This document shows, piece by piece, positions 7,894-17,160 of a stretch of 64,000 nt of DNA. The first letter of the stretch is position 1. Every line of letters begins with the position of its first letter. The notes under the pieces are model-generated. The model saw only the letters and a list, made by a program, of their open reading frames with translations, ran no database searches and had not been told where the DNA came from. This DNA comes from Dorea sp. AM10-31. Lineage in GTDB: Bacteria > Bacillota > Clostridia > Lachnospirales > Lachnospiraceae. The stretch lies in the NCBI RefSeq assembly GCF_003435815.1, contig NZ_QTUV01000002.1:186001-250000 (forward strand), given 5' to 3'. A program made the translations under genes and the position numbers.

Positions 7894-10539
7894 CTACCAC
7901 CTGTTTTTTAACTTGTTCTGCAACTGATACAGTGTATTCAGTGCGTCAATCGGCGTCAGATTCGTTACATCCAGGTTTTTGAGCTCCTGAAGTACATCAT
8001 CATCTTTGACGGTATCAAACAATGACATCTGTGCCAGATCCACATCATCATACTTCTTTGCTTTGTGTTTCGACTCACTTCCTGCCACTGCAATATCTTT
8101 GATCCGTGACGTGATGTCTGCCTGCACCAGTTCTTCTACAATTTCTTTTGCACGGTCTGTAACAGAAGCTGGGACACCGGCAAGACGCGCCACCTGAATA
8201 CCATAACTTTTGTCCGCACCACCGCTTACGATTTTACGAAGGAAGATAATGTCATCGCCTTTTTCTTTCACGGCAATGCAGTAATTATTCACGTTATCAA
8301 TCTTTCCTTCCAGTTCCGTCAGCTCATGATAATGCGTTGCAAATAATGTCTTTGCTCCCAGCAGTTTACTGTTGCTGATATGCTCAATCACTGCCCACGC
8401 AATACTCAGTCCGTCAAAGGTACTTGTTCCACGCCCGATCTCATCAAGGATTAGGAGACTCTTGCTTGTCGCATTTCGTAAAATATTCGCGACTTCTGTC
8501 ATCTCTACCATAAAGGTACTCTGTCCGGAAGCCAGATCATCCGATGCTCCCACTCGGGTGAAAATACGGTCAACAAGTCCGATATTTGCCGAAGATGCCG
8601 GAACGTAGGATCCAATCTGCGCCATCAGTACGATCAAGGCTGTCTGGCGCATATAAGTTGACTTTCCAGCCATGTTCGGTCCGGTGATAATAGAAATTCT
8701 TTTCTTCTTATCATTCAGATAAGTATCATTTGTAATGAACATATCATTCGGAATCATCTTCTCTACGACCGGATGTCTGCCGTCTTTGATATCAATGACA
8801 CCTTTCTCATTGATCTTCGGACGCACATAATTATTACGTTCAGCAACCAGTGCCAGAGAAGCCAGAGTATCAATCTTCGCAACCGCTTTCGCTGTTGTCT
8901 GGATACGCACAACTTCTTTTGCAATCGTGTCACGCACCTCACAGTAGAGCTGATATTCCAACGCATACAGCTTATCTTCTGCACCGAGGATCGTGTCTTC
9001 CAGTTCTTTTAATTCTGGAATAATGTAGCGTTCCGCATTGGCAAGTGTCTGTTTCCTTGTATAGTACTCCGGCACCAGATTCTTGAAAGAATTAGTTACT
9101 TCCAGATAATAGCCGAATACTTTATTATATTTGATTTTGAGATTCTTGATTCCGGTCTTTTCCCGCTCGTCTTCTTCCAACTTGGCAAGCCATTCTTTTC
9201 CGTCAGACTTGGCATGTCTTAACTTGTCTACTTCTGCATTGTAACCATCCCGGATGATGCCACCCTCTTTCATGGCAAGCGGTGGCTCATCCTTAATTGC
9301 CTTTTTCACCAGTGTACACAGATCTTCCAGTGGATCTAACGCATCGTACAGTTCCCGGTTCAGGGTACTTTGCATATCACTTAAGATCGTCTTTACATGT
9401 GGCAACATGGAGAGGGAACTCTCAAAAGCAGTCAGATCTCTTGGATTGGCAGACTGGTATGTAATCTTGCTGACGAGACGTTCCAGGTCATAGACCGGTG
9501 TCAGGTATTCTCGGATCTCTTCTCTTGCGATCGCATTGTTTTTAAATTCCTCTACCGCATCCAGTCTCTCATCAATTTCTTTTTTATGTAACAATGGCTG
9601 TTCAATATACTTGCGCAGTGTCCGCGCTCCCATCGCAGTTTTCGTCTTATCGAGAACCCAGAGTAGGGAACCTCTTTTCTGCTTCTCACGCATTGTTTCA
9701 CAAAGTTCCAGATTCCGTCTTGTAGAACTGTCGAGAAGCATATATTTGCCATTCGTATACGGTATCAGTCTGGACATATGTGTCAGTGCATTCTTCTGCG
9801 TCTCCTTCAGATACTGGAACAGTGCACCTGCCGCTACAATACCGCAGTCATAATCCGCAAGTCCAAGCCCTTCCAGTGTTGCACAGTGGAAATGTTCTTC
9901 CAGCGTCTTCGTGCAGATTTCATCATCAAAATACCATGCATCCAGCGAGTAAACGGTGATACCAAGACGTTCTCTTAAATCATCAAAATCCATGCCACTC
10001 ATATAAAAAGCCTCATTGCAAATAAGCTCTGAGGGCATAAATTTGTAAATTTCATCAAATAACTTTTCACTGTCTTCTATCTCGGTCACAAAATAATCTC
10101 CGGTTGTCACATCCGCAACCGATACACCATACCGGTCTGCAATGTATGCGACACACATAAGATAATTGTTCTTCGTCTCATCCAATGCCTGGGTATCCAG
10201 ATTCGTACCCGGTGTTGCGATCCTGACAACTTCTCTCTTTACAATTCCTTTCGCTGTCGCAGGATCTTCCACCTGTTCACAGATTGCAACTTTATATCCT
10301 TTGGACACAAGCCGGTTCAGGTAACTGTCCACAGCGTGATAAGGTACTCCACACATTGGTGCCCGTTCCTCCAGCCCGCAGTTCTTCCCTGTCAGGGTGA
10401 TCTCCAGTTCTTTTGATGCTGTGATTGCATCGTCAAAGAACATTTCATAAAAATCTCCCAGTCTATAAAACAAGATACAGTCTTTGTATTCTTCTTTTGT
10501 TTTCATGTATTGCTGCATCATTGGTGTTAATTCAGCCAC
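7894..10539 (-). CDS. mutS: DNA mismatch recognition ATPase MutS
   Basis: An 881-residue mismatch sensor. The N-terminal mismatch-binding motif FYE lies in LGDFYEMFFDDA (about residues 27-38). The ABC-type Walker A GPNMAGKSTYMRQ and the Walker B/D-loop region LLILDEIGRGTSTFDG are in the last third. Near the C terminus AQMSLFDTV fits a beta-clamp-binding motif (QxSLF). Full length for MutS1. The SD AAGGAGAA precedes the ATG. It heads the mutS-mutL-miaA run, with its own extended -10 promoter candidate at 10578-10583. Confidence 0.97.
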   Translation of the reverse strand: MAELTPMMQQYMKTKEEYKDCILFYRLGDFYEMFFDDAITASKELEITLTGKNCGLEERAPMCGVPYHAVDSYLNRLVSKGYKVAICEQVEDPATAKGIVKREVVRIATPGTNLDTQALDETKNNYLMCVAYIADRYGVSVADVTTGDYFVTEIEDSEKLFDEIYKFMPSELICNEAFYMSGMDFDDLRERLGITVYSLDAWYFDDEICTKTLEEHFHCATLEGLGLADYDCGIVAAGALFQYLKETQKNALTHMSRLIPYTNGKYMLLDSSTRRNLELCETMREKQKRGSLLWVLDKTKTAMGARTLRKYIEQPLLHKKEIDERLDAVEEFKNNAIAREEIREYLTPVYDLERLVSKITYQSANPRDLTAFESSLSMLPHVKTILSDMQSTLNRELYDALDPLEDLCTLVKKAIKDEPPLAMKEGGIIRDGYNAEVDKLRHAKSDGKEWLAKLEEDEREKTGIKNLKIKYNKVFGYYLEVTNSFKNLVPEYYTRKQTLANAERYIIPELKELEDTILGAEDKLYALEYQLYCEVRDTIAKEVVRIQTTAKAVAKIDTLASLALVAERNNYVRPKINEKGVIDIKDGRHPVVEKMIPNDMFITNDTYLNDKKKRISIITGPNMAGKSTYMRQTALIVLMAQIGSYVPASSANIGLVDRIFTRVGASDDLASGQSTFMVEMTEVANILRNATSKSLLILDEIGRGTSTFDGLSIAWAVIEHISNSKLLGAKTLFATHYHELTELEGKIDNVNNYCIAVKEKGDDIIFLRKIVSGGADKSYGIQVARLAGVPASVTDRAKEIVEELVQADITSRIKDIAVAGSESKHKAKKYDDVDLAQMSLFDTVKDDDVLQELKNLDVTNLTPIDALNTLYQLQNKLKNRW

Positions 10540-10577
10540 ATCTATTCTCCTTTGTATCGATTCTAAGTTTACATTTT

Positions 10578-10586
10578 ATTATAACA
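10578..10586 (-). promoter_or_regulatory. Candidate extended -10 promoter for mutS
   Basis: On the minus strand the bases read TGTTATAAT, an extended -10 (TG-n-TATAAT), about 38 bases before the mutS ATG. The -35 region 17 bases further up (TTTTCC) is poor, as is usual with an extended -10. This would let mutS be transcribed independently of miaB and the small membrane protein gene. Confidence 0.5.
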
Positions 10587-10617
10587 TTATTTTTCCGGTG
10601 GGAAAAGATAGAATTTC

Positions 10618-11037
10618 TCATCTCAGAACATGAAAAACAGGTTTTTCTTCGCCGAACAGGTAACAGGCAAGGTAGCTGGAAAGAAAAATTCCAACCGCAC
10701 AGAGTCCTGCAAAAATGATTGCAAAAGGAAGACAGATCTGCCCTAAGATCTGAAATGGCATATCTGTATAATCCCATACATTCATATGCCACATACAGTT
10801 TACAACGATTCCTGTCATAAATTCCATGGAAACTACAAAAATATCGCATCTCAAGATCTGTTTCCACAGTGGTTCATCCCATCCAATCTTGCTGCCCTGC
10901 AGATAAATAAACAGGAAACAAATTCCACCAAGCAGAAACATGCTCCAGTGCGAAAATCCACGAAACAATTGTTCAAATACATAATACAGACTGCCTCCGA
11001 TTCCGATGAGGCAGAGATATTTTCCGGTTCTACCCAT
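10618..11037 (-). CDS. Small membrane protein, putative ABC-transporter type IV (CmpB-like)
   Basis: A 139-residue protein with about four membrane segments (around 8-24, 33-47, 68-84 and 103-127). The pattern GGSLYYVFEQLFRGFSHW, EFMTGIVVN, WDYTDMPF and GQICLPFAI matches the PF06541 family ('putative ABC-transporter type IV'), despite the name a small integral membrane family of unknown role. The ATG directly follows a U-tract of an apparent terminator after miaB, and its ribosome site (GAGGG) is inside that hairpin. Expression may therefore be low or conditional. Confidence 0.7.
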   Translation of the reverse strand: MGRTGKYLCLIGIGGSLYYVFEQLFRGFSHWSMFLLGGICFLFIYLQGSKIGWDEPLWKQILRCDIFVVSMEFMTGIVVNCMWHMNVWDYTDMPFQILGQICLPFAIIFAGLCAVGIFLSSYLACYLFGEEKPVFHVLR

Positions 11038-11083
11038 AAAAACGCCCTCACTATCCTTCTTACCAGATAGTTTGAGCGTTTTT
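11038..11083 (-). terminator. miaB terminator hairpin overlapping the next gene's ribosome site
   Basis: Arms at 11038-11055 and 11066-11083 form an 18-position stem with one G-U wobble and two internal mismatches, 10-base loop, ending in five U residues on the minus transcript. It lies 37 bases after the miaB stop. The 3' arm contains GUGAGGG, the only plausible Shine-Dalgarno for the gene starting at 11037, and the U-tract runs straight into AUG. Confidence 0.75.
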
Positions 11084-11119
11084 GTATCTCTTTATAGGTG
11101 GAAGATATTGCAAATGATT

Positions 11120-12565
11120 TTATTCTGCAAGTTCTCCCAGATAATAGAATCCTTTACATTCTGTCAGGTGTGCATTGACATAGCTTCCGATCATGGAGGC
11201 CTCTCCTTTTAAATGTACAAGCAGGTTATTACTCATACGTCCGGTCACCATAGTCGAATCATGATCGCTGACAGACTCAATCAATACTTCCTGTGTTGTT
11301 CCTTCATGAACCGCACATACTTCAGCTGCGATGGATTGAACTTCATGAAGAAGGCGGTCAAATCTCTTTTTCACAACATCTGCCGGTACCTGGTTTTCCA
11401 TTTTTGCGGCAGGTGTTCCGGTACGTTTGGAATAAATAAATGTAAATGCGCTGTCATAGCGGACTTTTCTTACAACGTCCAGCGTCTCTTCAAAATCTTC
11501 TTCTGTCTCCCCCGGAAATCCGACGATAATATCTGTGGTAAGAGAAATATCCGGCACTTTCGCACGCAGCTTTTCTACCAGTTCCAGATAAGATTCTTTC
11601 GTATAATGACGGTTCATTTTCTTTAAGATTTCTGTACTTCCTGACTGTACCGGAAGGTGCAAATGCTTACAGATTTTCTTTGAAGTTGCCATTACATCGA
11701 TCAGTTCATCGGAAAGATCCTTTGGATGGGAAGTCATAAATCGGATACGTTTAAGTCCTTCAATCTTTTGAATTTTCTGCAATAACTGCGCAAAACTTAT
11801 CGGTTCATCCAGTGTCTTTCCATAGGAATTGACATTCTGTCCGAGAAGCATAACTTCCGTGACACCGTCTGAAACAAGGCGCTCAATCTCCCGGATAATA
11901 TCTTCCGGCTTTCTGCTTCGCTCACGGCCTCTTACATATGGTACAATGCAGTAGCTACAGAAGTTATTACAACCGAACATAATATTGATTCCTGATTTGA
12001 ATGAATATTTTCTCTTATTCGGAAGATCTTCTACGATTTTATCGGTATCTTTCCAAATATCGACAACCATCTTACCGCTTTCATAGCGCTGGCATATAAG
12101 CTCTGCAAATTTGTAAATATTGTGCGTTCCAAATACAAGATCCACAAATGAATAGCTCTTCTTTAATTTTTCAATAACTTCCGGCTCCTGCATCATACAG
12201 CCACAGAGTCCAATCTTCATATGTGAATTTTTCTTCTTATGAGGCTTTAACTGTCCCAGTCTTCCGTACACACGGGTATTGGCATTTTCACGCACGGTAC
12301 ATGTATTGAAGATTACAAAATCTGCTTCGTCTTCAGGTGCTTCCATATATCCGATATCCAGTAAGATTCCCCTTAATTTTTCAGAATCTCTTGCGTTCAT
12401 CTGACATCCAAAAGTAGTAATACATGCAGTCAGTGGACGTCCTGCTTCCTCAGACTCTTTCTGTACATATTTTTTTGCTTTTTCTATGTAATAATACTGT
12501 CTCGCAGTATCTTCCTCTGGTGGAGTTTGCATAAGATCGATGTTGTATTTCATATGATTTGACAT
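11120..12565 (-). CDS. miaB: tRNA-2-methylthio-N6-dimethylallyladenosine synthase MiaB
   Basis: The 481-residue radical-SAM methylthiotransferase adds a 2-methylthio group to i6A37 of tRNA. The N-terminal MTTase domain has ITTFGCQMNARDSEKL, NTCTVRENA and LCGCMMQE with the three auxiliary-cluster cysteines. The radical SAM motif CxxxCxxC is in GCNNFCSYCIVPYVRG. A C-terminal TRAM domain ends the protein. The N-terminal extension of about 45 residues before the MTTase domain is usual in Clostridia. The miaA gene for the preceding modification step is in the same window. Confidence 0.97.
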   Translation of the reverse strand: MSNHMKYNIDLMQTPPEEDTARQYYYIEKAKKYVQKESEEAGRPLTACITTFGCQMNARDSEKLRGILLDIGYMEAPEDEADFVIFNTCTVRENANTRVYGRLGQLKPHKKKNSHMKIGLCGCMMQEPEVIEKLKKSYSFVDLVFGTHNIYKFAELICQRYESGKMVVDIWKDTDKIVEDLPNKRKYSFKSGINIMFGCNNFCSYCIVPYVRGRERSRKPEDIIREIERLVSDGVTEVMLLGQNVNSYGKTLDEPISFAQLLQKIQKIEGLKRIRFMTSHPKDLSDELIDVMATSKKICKHLHLPVQSGSTEILKKMNRHYTKESYLELVEKLRAKVPDISLTTDIIVGFPGETEEDFEETLDVVRKVRYDSAFTFIYSKRTGTPAAKMENQVPADVVKKRFDRLLHEVQSIAAEVCAVHEGTTQEVLIESVSDHDSTMVTGRMSNNLLVHLKGEASMIGSYVNAHLTECKGFYYLGELAE

Positions 12566-12580
12566 ATTGTTTCCTTTCTT

Positions 12581-12757
12581 CTATACAAATTGATTGGTAT
12601 TTTCGTCGTAAGTGTAATCAATGTTCTGTAATTTAGTTTCCATCTTTTCTCTGTCTGCCTGCATATCCTCACACAACGCATCAAGAGATGTATACTGGTC
12701 GCGCAGTTTTGTATTCACGACGCTTAAAAGCAGCATCGGATCTTTTGGTAAATTCAT
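12581..12757 (-). CDS. DUF4250 small protein
   Basis: A 58-residue protein beginning MNLPKDPMLLLSVVNTKLRD, with a charged helical middle (SLDALCEDMQADREKMETKL) and ending DENTNQFV. This matches DUF4250, a short helical family of unknown function found in Clostridia and some other anaerobes. Its ATG overlaps the TAA stop of the 5-formyl-THF cyclo-ligase gene (TAATG), so translation is probably coupled. MiaB follows 15 bases later. Confidence 0.85.
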   Translation of the reverse strand: MNLPKDPMLLLSVVNTKLRDQYTSLDALCEDMQADREKMETKLQNIDYTYDENTNQFV

Positions 12758-13326
12758 TATTCATATATCCTTTCTTCTGTGATCAGTTTCTGTGGACGGA
12801 TATCATTCGCCTCTGTCGGCACACCTTCCACAATCTGAAATCCGAATGCAACCGCAGCCGTAAAAAGCTCCGGATATAGTTCCAGATATTTATCATAGTA
12901 ACCACCGCCGAAGCCGATGCGGTTTCTGTCTGCATCAAAAGCAACACCCGGCACAACCATGAAGCCATCTCTTGCTTCTTCTTTCCCGGCTTTACTCTCG
13001 CCTTTTGGCTCCAGGATTCCGTATGCTCCGATCTCGAAGTCATCTTTCGATCTGACCCGGAAGAAATCCATAATATCACCGTTCACTCTCGGAAGCCAGA
13101 GATTCTTGCCAAGTCGGAGAGATTCTTTCAGTATCATTTCTGTCTTTACTTCCCCCGAAAAATCCATATATGCGTAAATATTCTTCGCTTTCCGGTATTC
13201 CGGCAGGGCAAGCAGTTTTTCGGCGATCACCATGCTTGATTTCTCGCATGTCTCTTTGGACTGTGCTCTCCGCTGTTTTAAAATGCAGGATCTAATTTCC
13301 TTTTTTGTTTCCATATTTTTCTGCAT
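12757..13326 (-). CDS. 5-formyltetrahydrofolate cyclo-ligase
   Basis: Converts 5-formyl-THF to 5,10-methenyl-THF using ATP. The family signature GFGGGYYDKYLELYP and the earlier PRVNGDIMDFFRV are visible, and the length of about 190 residues is normal. Three ATGs are possible (13359, 13326, 13314). The longest form overlaps the DUF896 gene by 68 bases. I prefer 13326, with GGGA about 8 bases upstream, but 13314 (METKKEIR) also gives a normal N terminus. It is the second gene of a DUF896, cyclo-ligase, DUF4250, miaB run. Confidence 0.9.
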   Translation of the reverse strand: MQKNMETKKEIRSCILKQRRAQSKETCEKSSMVIAEKLLALPEYRKAKNIYAYMDFSGEVKTEMILKESLRLGKNLWLPRVNGDIMDFFRVRSKDDFEIGAYGILEPKGESKAGKEEARDGFMVVPGVAFDADRNRIGFGGGYYDKYLELYPELFTAAVAFGFQIVEGVPTEANDIRPQKLITEERIYE

Positions 13327-13525
13327 GTCTTTTTCCCAGATCTGTAACACTTCCGTCATGTTCTTTGATAGAAATATTATTAAGCTGACCGCGCAGGTTC
13401 ATCCGGACAGAATCAATATATTCGCGGCGCAGGATCTGCTGTTCCTTTCTCTCTTCTTCAGTAAGTGTTCCTTCTTTTGATTTATGATATAATTCGTTAA
13501 TTCTTGCGATTTTCTTCTCGTCCAT
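13292..13525 (-). CDS. DUF896 (YnzC-like) protein
   Basis: A 77-residue soluble helical protein. It begins with the family pattern ARINELYHKSKEGTLTEEE, followed by EQQILRREYIDSVRMNLRGQL. This is the DUF896/YnzC family, two-helix proteins often seen in Firmicutes; the B. subtilis members are linked to the SOS regulon but the function is unknown. Its 3' end overlaps the 5' end of the cyclo-ligase gene. Confidence 0.88.
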   Translation of the reverse strand: MDEKKIARINELYHKSKEGTLTEEERKEQQILRREYIDSVRMNLRGQLNNISIKEHDGSVTDLGKRHAEKYGNKKGN

Positions 13526-13586
13526 TTTCTTTTGTCCTTTCCGTCATTTATCTGTATTCGTTTAAATCTTTTCATTTTCTATGGTT

Positions 13587-13937
13587 TCAGCTGGAATAAT
13601 TTTCCAGAAATCCGTACAGATCTGCCTGGGAACGGATATATTTTCCATAGCGGATCTCATTGCGGACATTCTCCGGCAGATCATCATAAGCAATATCTGT
13701 ATATTCATATACAGTTTTACGATCACTGGCATATACAACCAGGAATCCGCCTTCCTCTATCAGATAATATCCTTCTTTTTTATTTGCATCCGCAGGAACT
13801 GTCTGCGTCTCTCTTTTTACTTCCGCTTCTTCCTGTGCATGTTCTCTTGCCTTCTGGAAACTGAACTGATAGGCAAATGTCAGGATCAGCACTGCCAGAA
13901 CTGCTGTCGTGAAAAAACCAATACCATACTTATTCAT
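13587..13937 (-). CDS. Membrane-anchored protein with BofC-like C-terminal domain
   Basis: A 116-residue protein with one N-terminal membrane segment (about 5-25), a charged spacer (about 28-52) and a C-terminal domain starting at KEGYYLIEEGGFLVVYASDRKTV and ending LYGFLENYSS. The C-terminal part resembles the BofC C-terminal domain; in B. subtilis BofC controls the forespore protease SpoIVB during sigma-K activation. The link is by pattern only, and this short single-domain version may do something different. It lies between the SpoVB-like flippase gene and the DUF896 gene. Confidence 0.6.
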   Translation of the reverse strand: MNKYGIGFFTTAVLAVLILTFAYQFSFQKAREHAQEEAEVKRETQTVPADANKKEGYYLIEEGGFLVVYASDRKTVYEYTDIAYDDLPENVRNEIRYGKYIRSQADLYGFLENYSS

Positions 13938-13995
13938 AATAAGGACAACTCCTTTTTAGTATAGTATTGGCATGTAAAATCTTTTTTATACGCTC

Positions 13996-15654
13996 CTAAG
14001 ACGGAAACAGACGGCATTTTTTACAAACGGCAACCAGTTTTGTTCCCATCGGCATCTGCCGCATTTCTGCTTCGGTAAGACCGCCAAGCAGGATGATTGC
14101 TGTACCATAAACAGCTACCGCCGCAAGAAGTGCCAGAATTGTAGCAATATGTGTTCCAAGGAACAACTCAAAGAACAGGTGTACAACTAATGCCACAACA
14201 CCCATGATCACAGAGGCAATCGCAGGTATAATAAATGTCTTCTTGCGTTCCTGTACAAAGCCAGCATATTCTCTTAAGGCATGTGCATTGAAAATACAAG
14301 CAGTAACAGAGAATACAATCTTACTTAATACAACAGCATAAATGCCCCACTTAAATACAACCATCATAATAAACAATGAAATAATATGTACAACAAGTGC
14401 TGCCGCTGCACTGTATACCGGTGTCATCATACGATCCATGCCCTGTAACGCCGCATTTGTGATTGTTGACAAACAGTAGAAAATAACTGACAATGCTCCA
14501 AACTGCAGTGTCACGGCTGCAATCCGGTTATCTTCTGTAAAGAAAATAAGATCCAGAAGCGGTTTTGCCAGCACGATAAATCCTACTGCACTTGGAAGTG
14601 CCACAACCATTGTAAAACGGCTGAAAAGTTCAATCTTATTATGTAACTGTTTGCGGCTTCTGTTCTTAACTGCCGCTACAATACTCGGCATCATCGCAGA
14701 TGCGATCGCACTGGAAAAGGCAAGTGGAACGTTGATCAGCGTATCGTACTTACCACTGATGATTCCAAGAAGTGCTGCGTATTCACTCTCCTTGTGCCCC
14801 TGTGCTGCCATGATCTTGCCAAACATTGCATTGTCAATAACACCACAGATATTATATACCGTCGCACTTAAAATAACCGGTGCGATCGTCAAAAGCAGAA
14901 CCCGGAATATCTCTTCATAAGTTTCCTTGTGCCTGCTTCTGTCTTTTTTCATTTTTTTCTTTACAACTCTCTGGTAAACGAGAAAGATAAAGACTACAAG
15001 CACAAGTGCTGCGGCTGCACCGGCAACTGTTCCTAATGTACCACCGGCCGCACCATAAGCTTCTCCGTAAGAGGAATCACCTCTTGTCTTTCCAACCGCA
15101 CGTCCTGCTTTTAATAAGACATAAGCGCCACCGATGCTGACAACCGCATTGATGATCTGCTCTAAGATCTGCGAGATTGCCGTCGGCATCATAGAGCCGT
15201 TGCCCTGAAAGAAACCACGGAATACACCAAGAATCGCTACAATCAGAATACAGGGTGCAAGTACGCGAAGTGCATAGACACTCATGCTCATCGCCATAAT
15301 ATTTTTGGCAATGACTCCCGCGCCGAAGAATATAATCAGTGCTGCCGTTCCTCCTACTGTGATTGCAAATGCAAGCGCACCACGGAATACTTTATATGCA
15401 TTTTTATATTCGCCGACTGCAACTCTGGCGGATACCAGTTTGGAAACAGCAACTGGGAGACTGTACGAAGTCAGTGTCAGCGCAATCGCATAGATCTGGA
15501 ACGCAACACCGTAATATCCCAGTCCTTTATCACCAAGAATACCAACCAGCGGAACTCTGTATACCGCACCGATAATCTTGGTAATCACTCCTGCGGCTGC
15601 CAGAATTGTCCCCTGGATCAGCAGATTTTTTTCGCTTTGTTGTTTTTCCGACAT
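13996..15654 (-). CDS. SpoVB/MurJ-like polysaccharide flippase
   Basis: A 552-residue polytopic membrane protein of the MOP superfamily with about 14 membrane segments. The N terminus (LIQGTILAAAGVITKIIGAVYRVPL) and GLGYYGVAFQIYA are typical of SpoVB and related lipid-linked oligosaccharide flippases of Firmicutes. In spore formers SpoVB is needed for cortex peptidoglycan; other paralogues export cell-wall or polysaccharide precursors. Sequence alone does not separate these. It lies 13 bases after ybeY. Confidence 0.85.
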   Translation of the reverse strand: MSEKQQSEKNLLIQGTILAAAGVITKIIGAVYRVPLVGILGDKGLGYYGVAFQIYAIALTLTSYSLPVAVSKLVSARVAVGEYKNAYKVFRGALAFAITVGGTAALIIFFGAGVIAKNIMAMSMSVYALRVLAPCILIVAILGVFRGFFQGNGSMMPTAISQILEQIINAVVSIGGAYVLLKAGRAVGKTRGDSSYGEAYGAAGGTLGTVAGAAAALVLVVFIFLVYQRVVKKKMKKDRSRHKETYEEIFRVLLLTIAPVILSATVYNICGVIDNAMFGKIMAAQGHKESEYAALLGIISGKYDTLINVPLAFSSAIASAMMPSIVAAVKNRSRKQLHNKIELFSRFTMVVALPSAVGFIVLAKPLLDLIFFTEDNRIAAVTLQFGALSVIFYCLSTITNAALQGMDRMMTPVYSAAAALVVHIISLFIMMVVFKWGIYAVVLSKIVFSVTACIFNAHALREYAGFVQERKKTFIIPAIASVIMGVVALVVHLFFELFLGTHIATILALLAAVAVYGTAIILLGGLTEAEMRQMPMGTKLVAVCKKCRLFPS

Positions 15655-15667
15655 GTTCTACTCCATC

Positions 15668-16162
15668 TTAACGTAATATTTCTAATTTTTCTAAAATCTC
15701 TCTTTGCTTCTGTTCCATAACGAGGCGTTCTTCTTCCTCCATATGGTCATATCCACATAAGTGTAACACAGAATGTGCAATTAAAAAAGCATATTCTCTA
15801 CGGGGAGAATGTCCGTATTCTTCAGCCTGTGCGAGAACTTTTTCCTTTGATATGACAATATCTCCAAGAACAAGCTCTCCGCTTTCCGGATCAAAAGCTT
15901 CCTCACAGTTTTCAAGGAAATCAAAATTACCTGCCTCTTCATAATCAAGCATCGGAAATGACAGGACATCCGTCGGTCTGTCAATCTCTCGGAATTCAAG
16001 ATTCATCTCATGGATTTGTTCATTCATGGTAAGAAGCAGATTCACCTCCGCTTCATAAGGACATCCGATATAATCCAGTGCTCCTTCCACGACTTCTTCG
16101 GCAATCTCTTTTGCATTTACAGGCAATGTGAGGGCACCCTCTTCTTCAAAGTAAACCGTCAT
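15668..16162 (-). CDS. ybeY: Endoribonuclease YbeY (rRNA maturation)
   Basis: A 164-residue zinc-dependent endoribonuclease acting in 16S rRNA 3'-end processing and ribosome quality control. The zinc motif H-x3-H-x5-H is seen in AHSVLHLCGYDHMEEEE, and RPTDVLSFPML matches the family's central motif. It overlaps the phoH stop by one base (TAATG-type), the standard Firmicutes phoH-ybeY arrangement. Confidence 0.96.
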   Translation of the reverse strand: MTVYFEEEGALTLPVNAKEIAEEVVEGALDYIGCPYEAEVNLLLTMNEQIHEMNLEFREIDRPTDVLSFPMLDYEEAGNFDFLENCEEAFDPESGELVLGDIVISKEKVLAQAEEYGHSPRREYAFLIAHSVLHLCGYDHMEEEERLVMEQKQREILEKLEILR

Positions 16163-17160
16163 TATTTTCTCCTTTTTTCACGTCCGCGTACCTTGGCGGC
16201 ATTTGCTTTATTTTCATATTCTTCATAAGCTTTTACAATCTTCTGTACAAGTGGATGACGCACAACATCCTTGCTTGACAAGCGGCAGATGCTGATATCA
16301 TTAATGTTTTTTACAACTTTTACAGCTGTATCCAGACCGGAAATCTGACCGGACGGCAGGTCTTTCTGCGTCTCATCTCCGGTGATAATGACTTTGGAAC
16401 CAAAACCGATACGGGTAAGGAACATCTTCATCTGTGCCGGAGTTGTATTCTGCGCTTCATCCAGAATAATAAATGCATTGTCCAGTGTACGACCGCGCAT
16501 GTAAGCAAGTGGCGCCACCTCGATCAGACCTTTTTCAGAATTTTTCAGAAAACTCTCCGCCCCCATGATCTGATACAGTGCATCATACAGTGGCCTTAAA
16601 TAAGGATCGATCTTGCTCTGCAGATCTCCGGGAAGAAATCCAAGTTTTTCTCCTGCTTCAATTGCCGGTCTTGTAAGAATGATACGTCCTACTTCATTAT
16701 TTTTAAATGCCGTGATCGCCATCGCCATTGCAAGGTAGGTCTTTCCCGTTCCTGCTGGTCCGAGACCGAAGGTAATCATCTGCTTACGGATCGCATCGAC
16801 GTATTTTTTTTGTCCCAGCGTCTTTGGCTTGATCGGCTTACCCTGGATCGTATGACAGATAATATCTTTATCAATCTCCAATACACTGTCTTCGCTGTCT
16901 TCCATTGCAAGTGAAAGTGTATAATCTACCTGCTGTTCTGTGATACCACCACCACGTTCGGACAGTTTTACCAGATTCGCAAGTACGCTTTTTGCTTTCT
17001 CAACGCGGGCAGCTTCACCCATGATCTTTACATGTTCATCTCTTGCTATAAGTGTGACATGTAAAGATCTTTCAATTTTTTTCGCATAAACATCGAACTG
17101 ACCGAACACATTCTGCTCATGCTCGGTCGGAATCTCAATGACTGTTTCCATCATTCCCAT
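16162..17160 (-). CDS. phoH: PhoH-family ATPase
   Basis: A 332-residue cytoplasmic ATPase, possibly RNA-associated. An N-terminal KH-like region is followed by Walker A GPAGTGKTYLAMAMA at about 138-152 and Walker B/helicase-like FIILDEAQNTTPAQMKMFLTRIG at about 231-253. Its start overlaps the end of yqfD by 26 bases, and ybeY follows. This yqfD-phoH-ybeY order is conserved in Firmicutes. Start at 17160 has AAGGAG about 9 bases upstream. Confidence 0.95.
   Translation of the reverse strand: MGMMETVIEIPTEHEQNVFGQFDVYAKKIERSLHVTLIARDEHVKIMGEAARVEKAKSVLANLVKLSERGGGITEQQVDYTLSLAMEDSEDSVLEIDKDIICHTIQGKPIKPKTLGQKKYVDAIRKQMITFGLGPAGTGKTYLAMAMAITAFKNNEVGRIILTRPAIEAGEKLGFLPGDLQSKIDPYLRPLYDALYQIMGAESFLKNSEKGLIEVAPLAYMRGRTLDNAFIILDEAQNTTPAQMKMFLTRIGFGSKVIITGDETQKDLPSGQISGLDTAVKVVKNINDISICRLSSKDVVRHPLVQKIVKAYEEYENKANAAKVRGREKRRK

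Noticed and set aside
12757..13359. Frameshift or gene fusion at the DUF896 / cyclo-ligase overlap
   Set aside because: Both proteins are complete; the overlap disappears largely when a later ATG is used for the cyclo-ligase.
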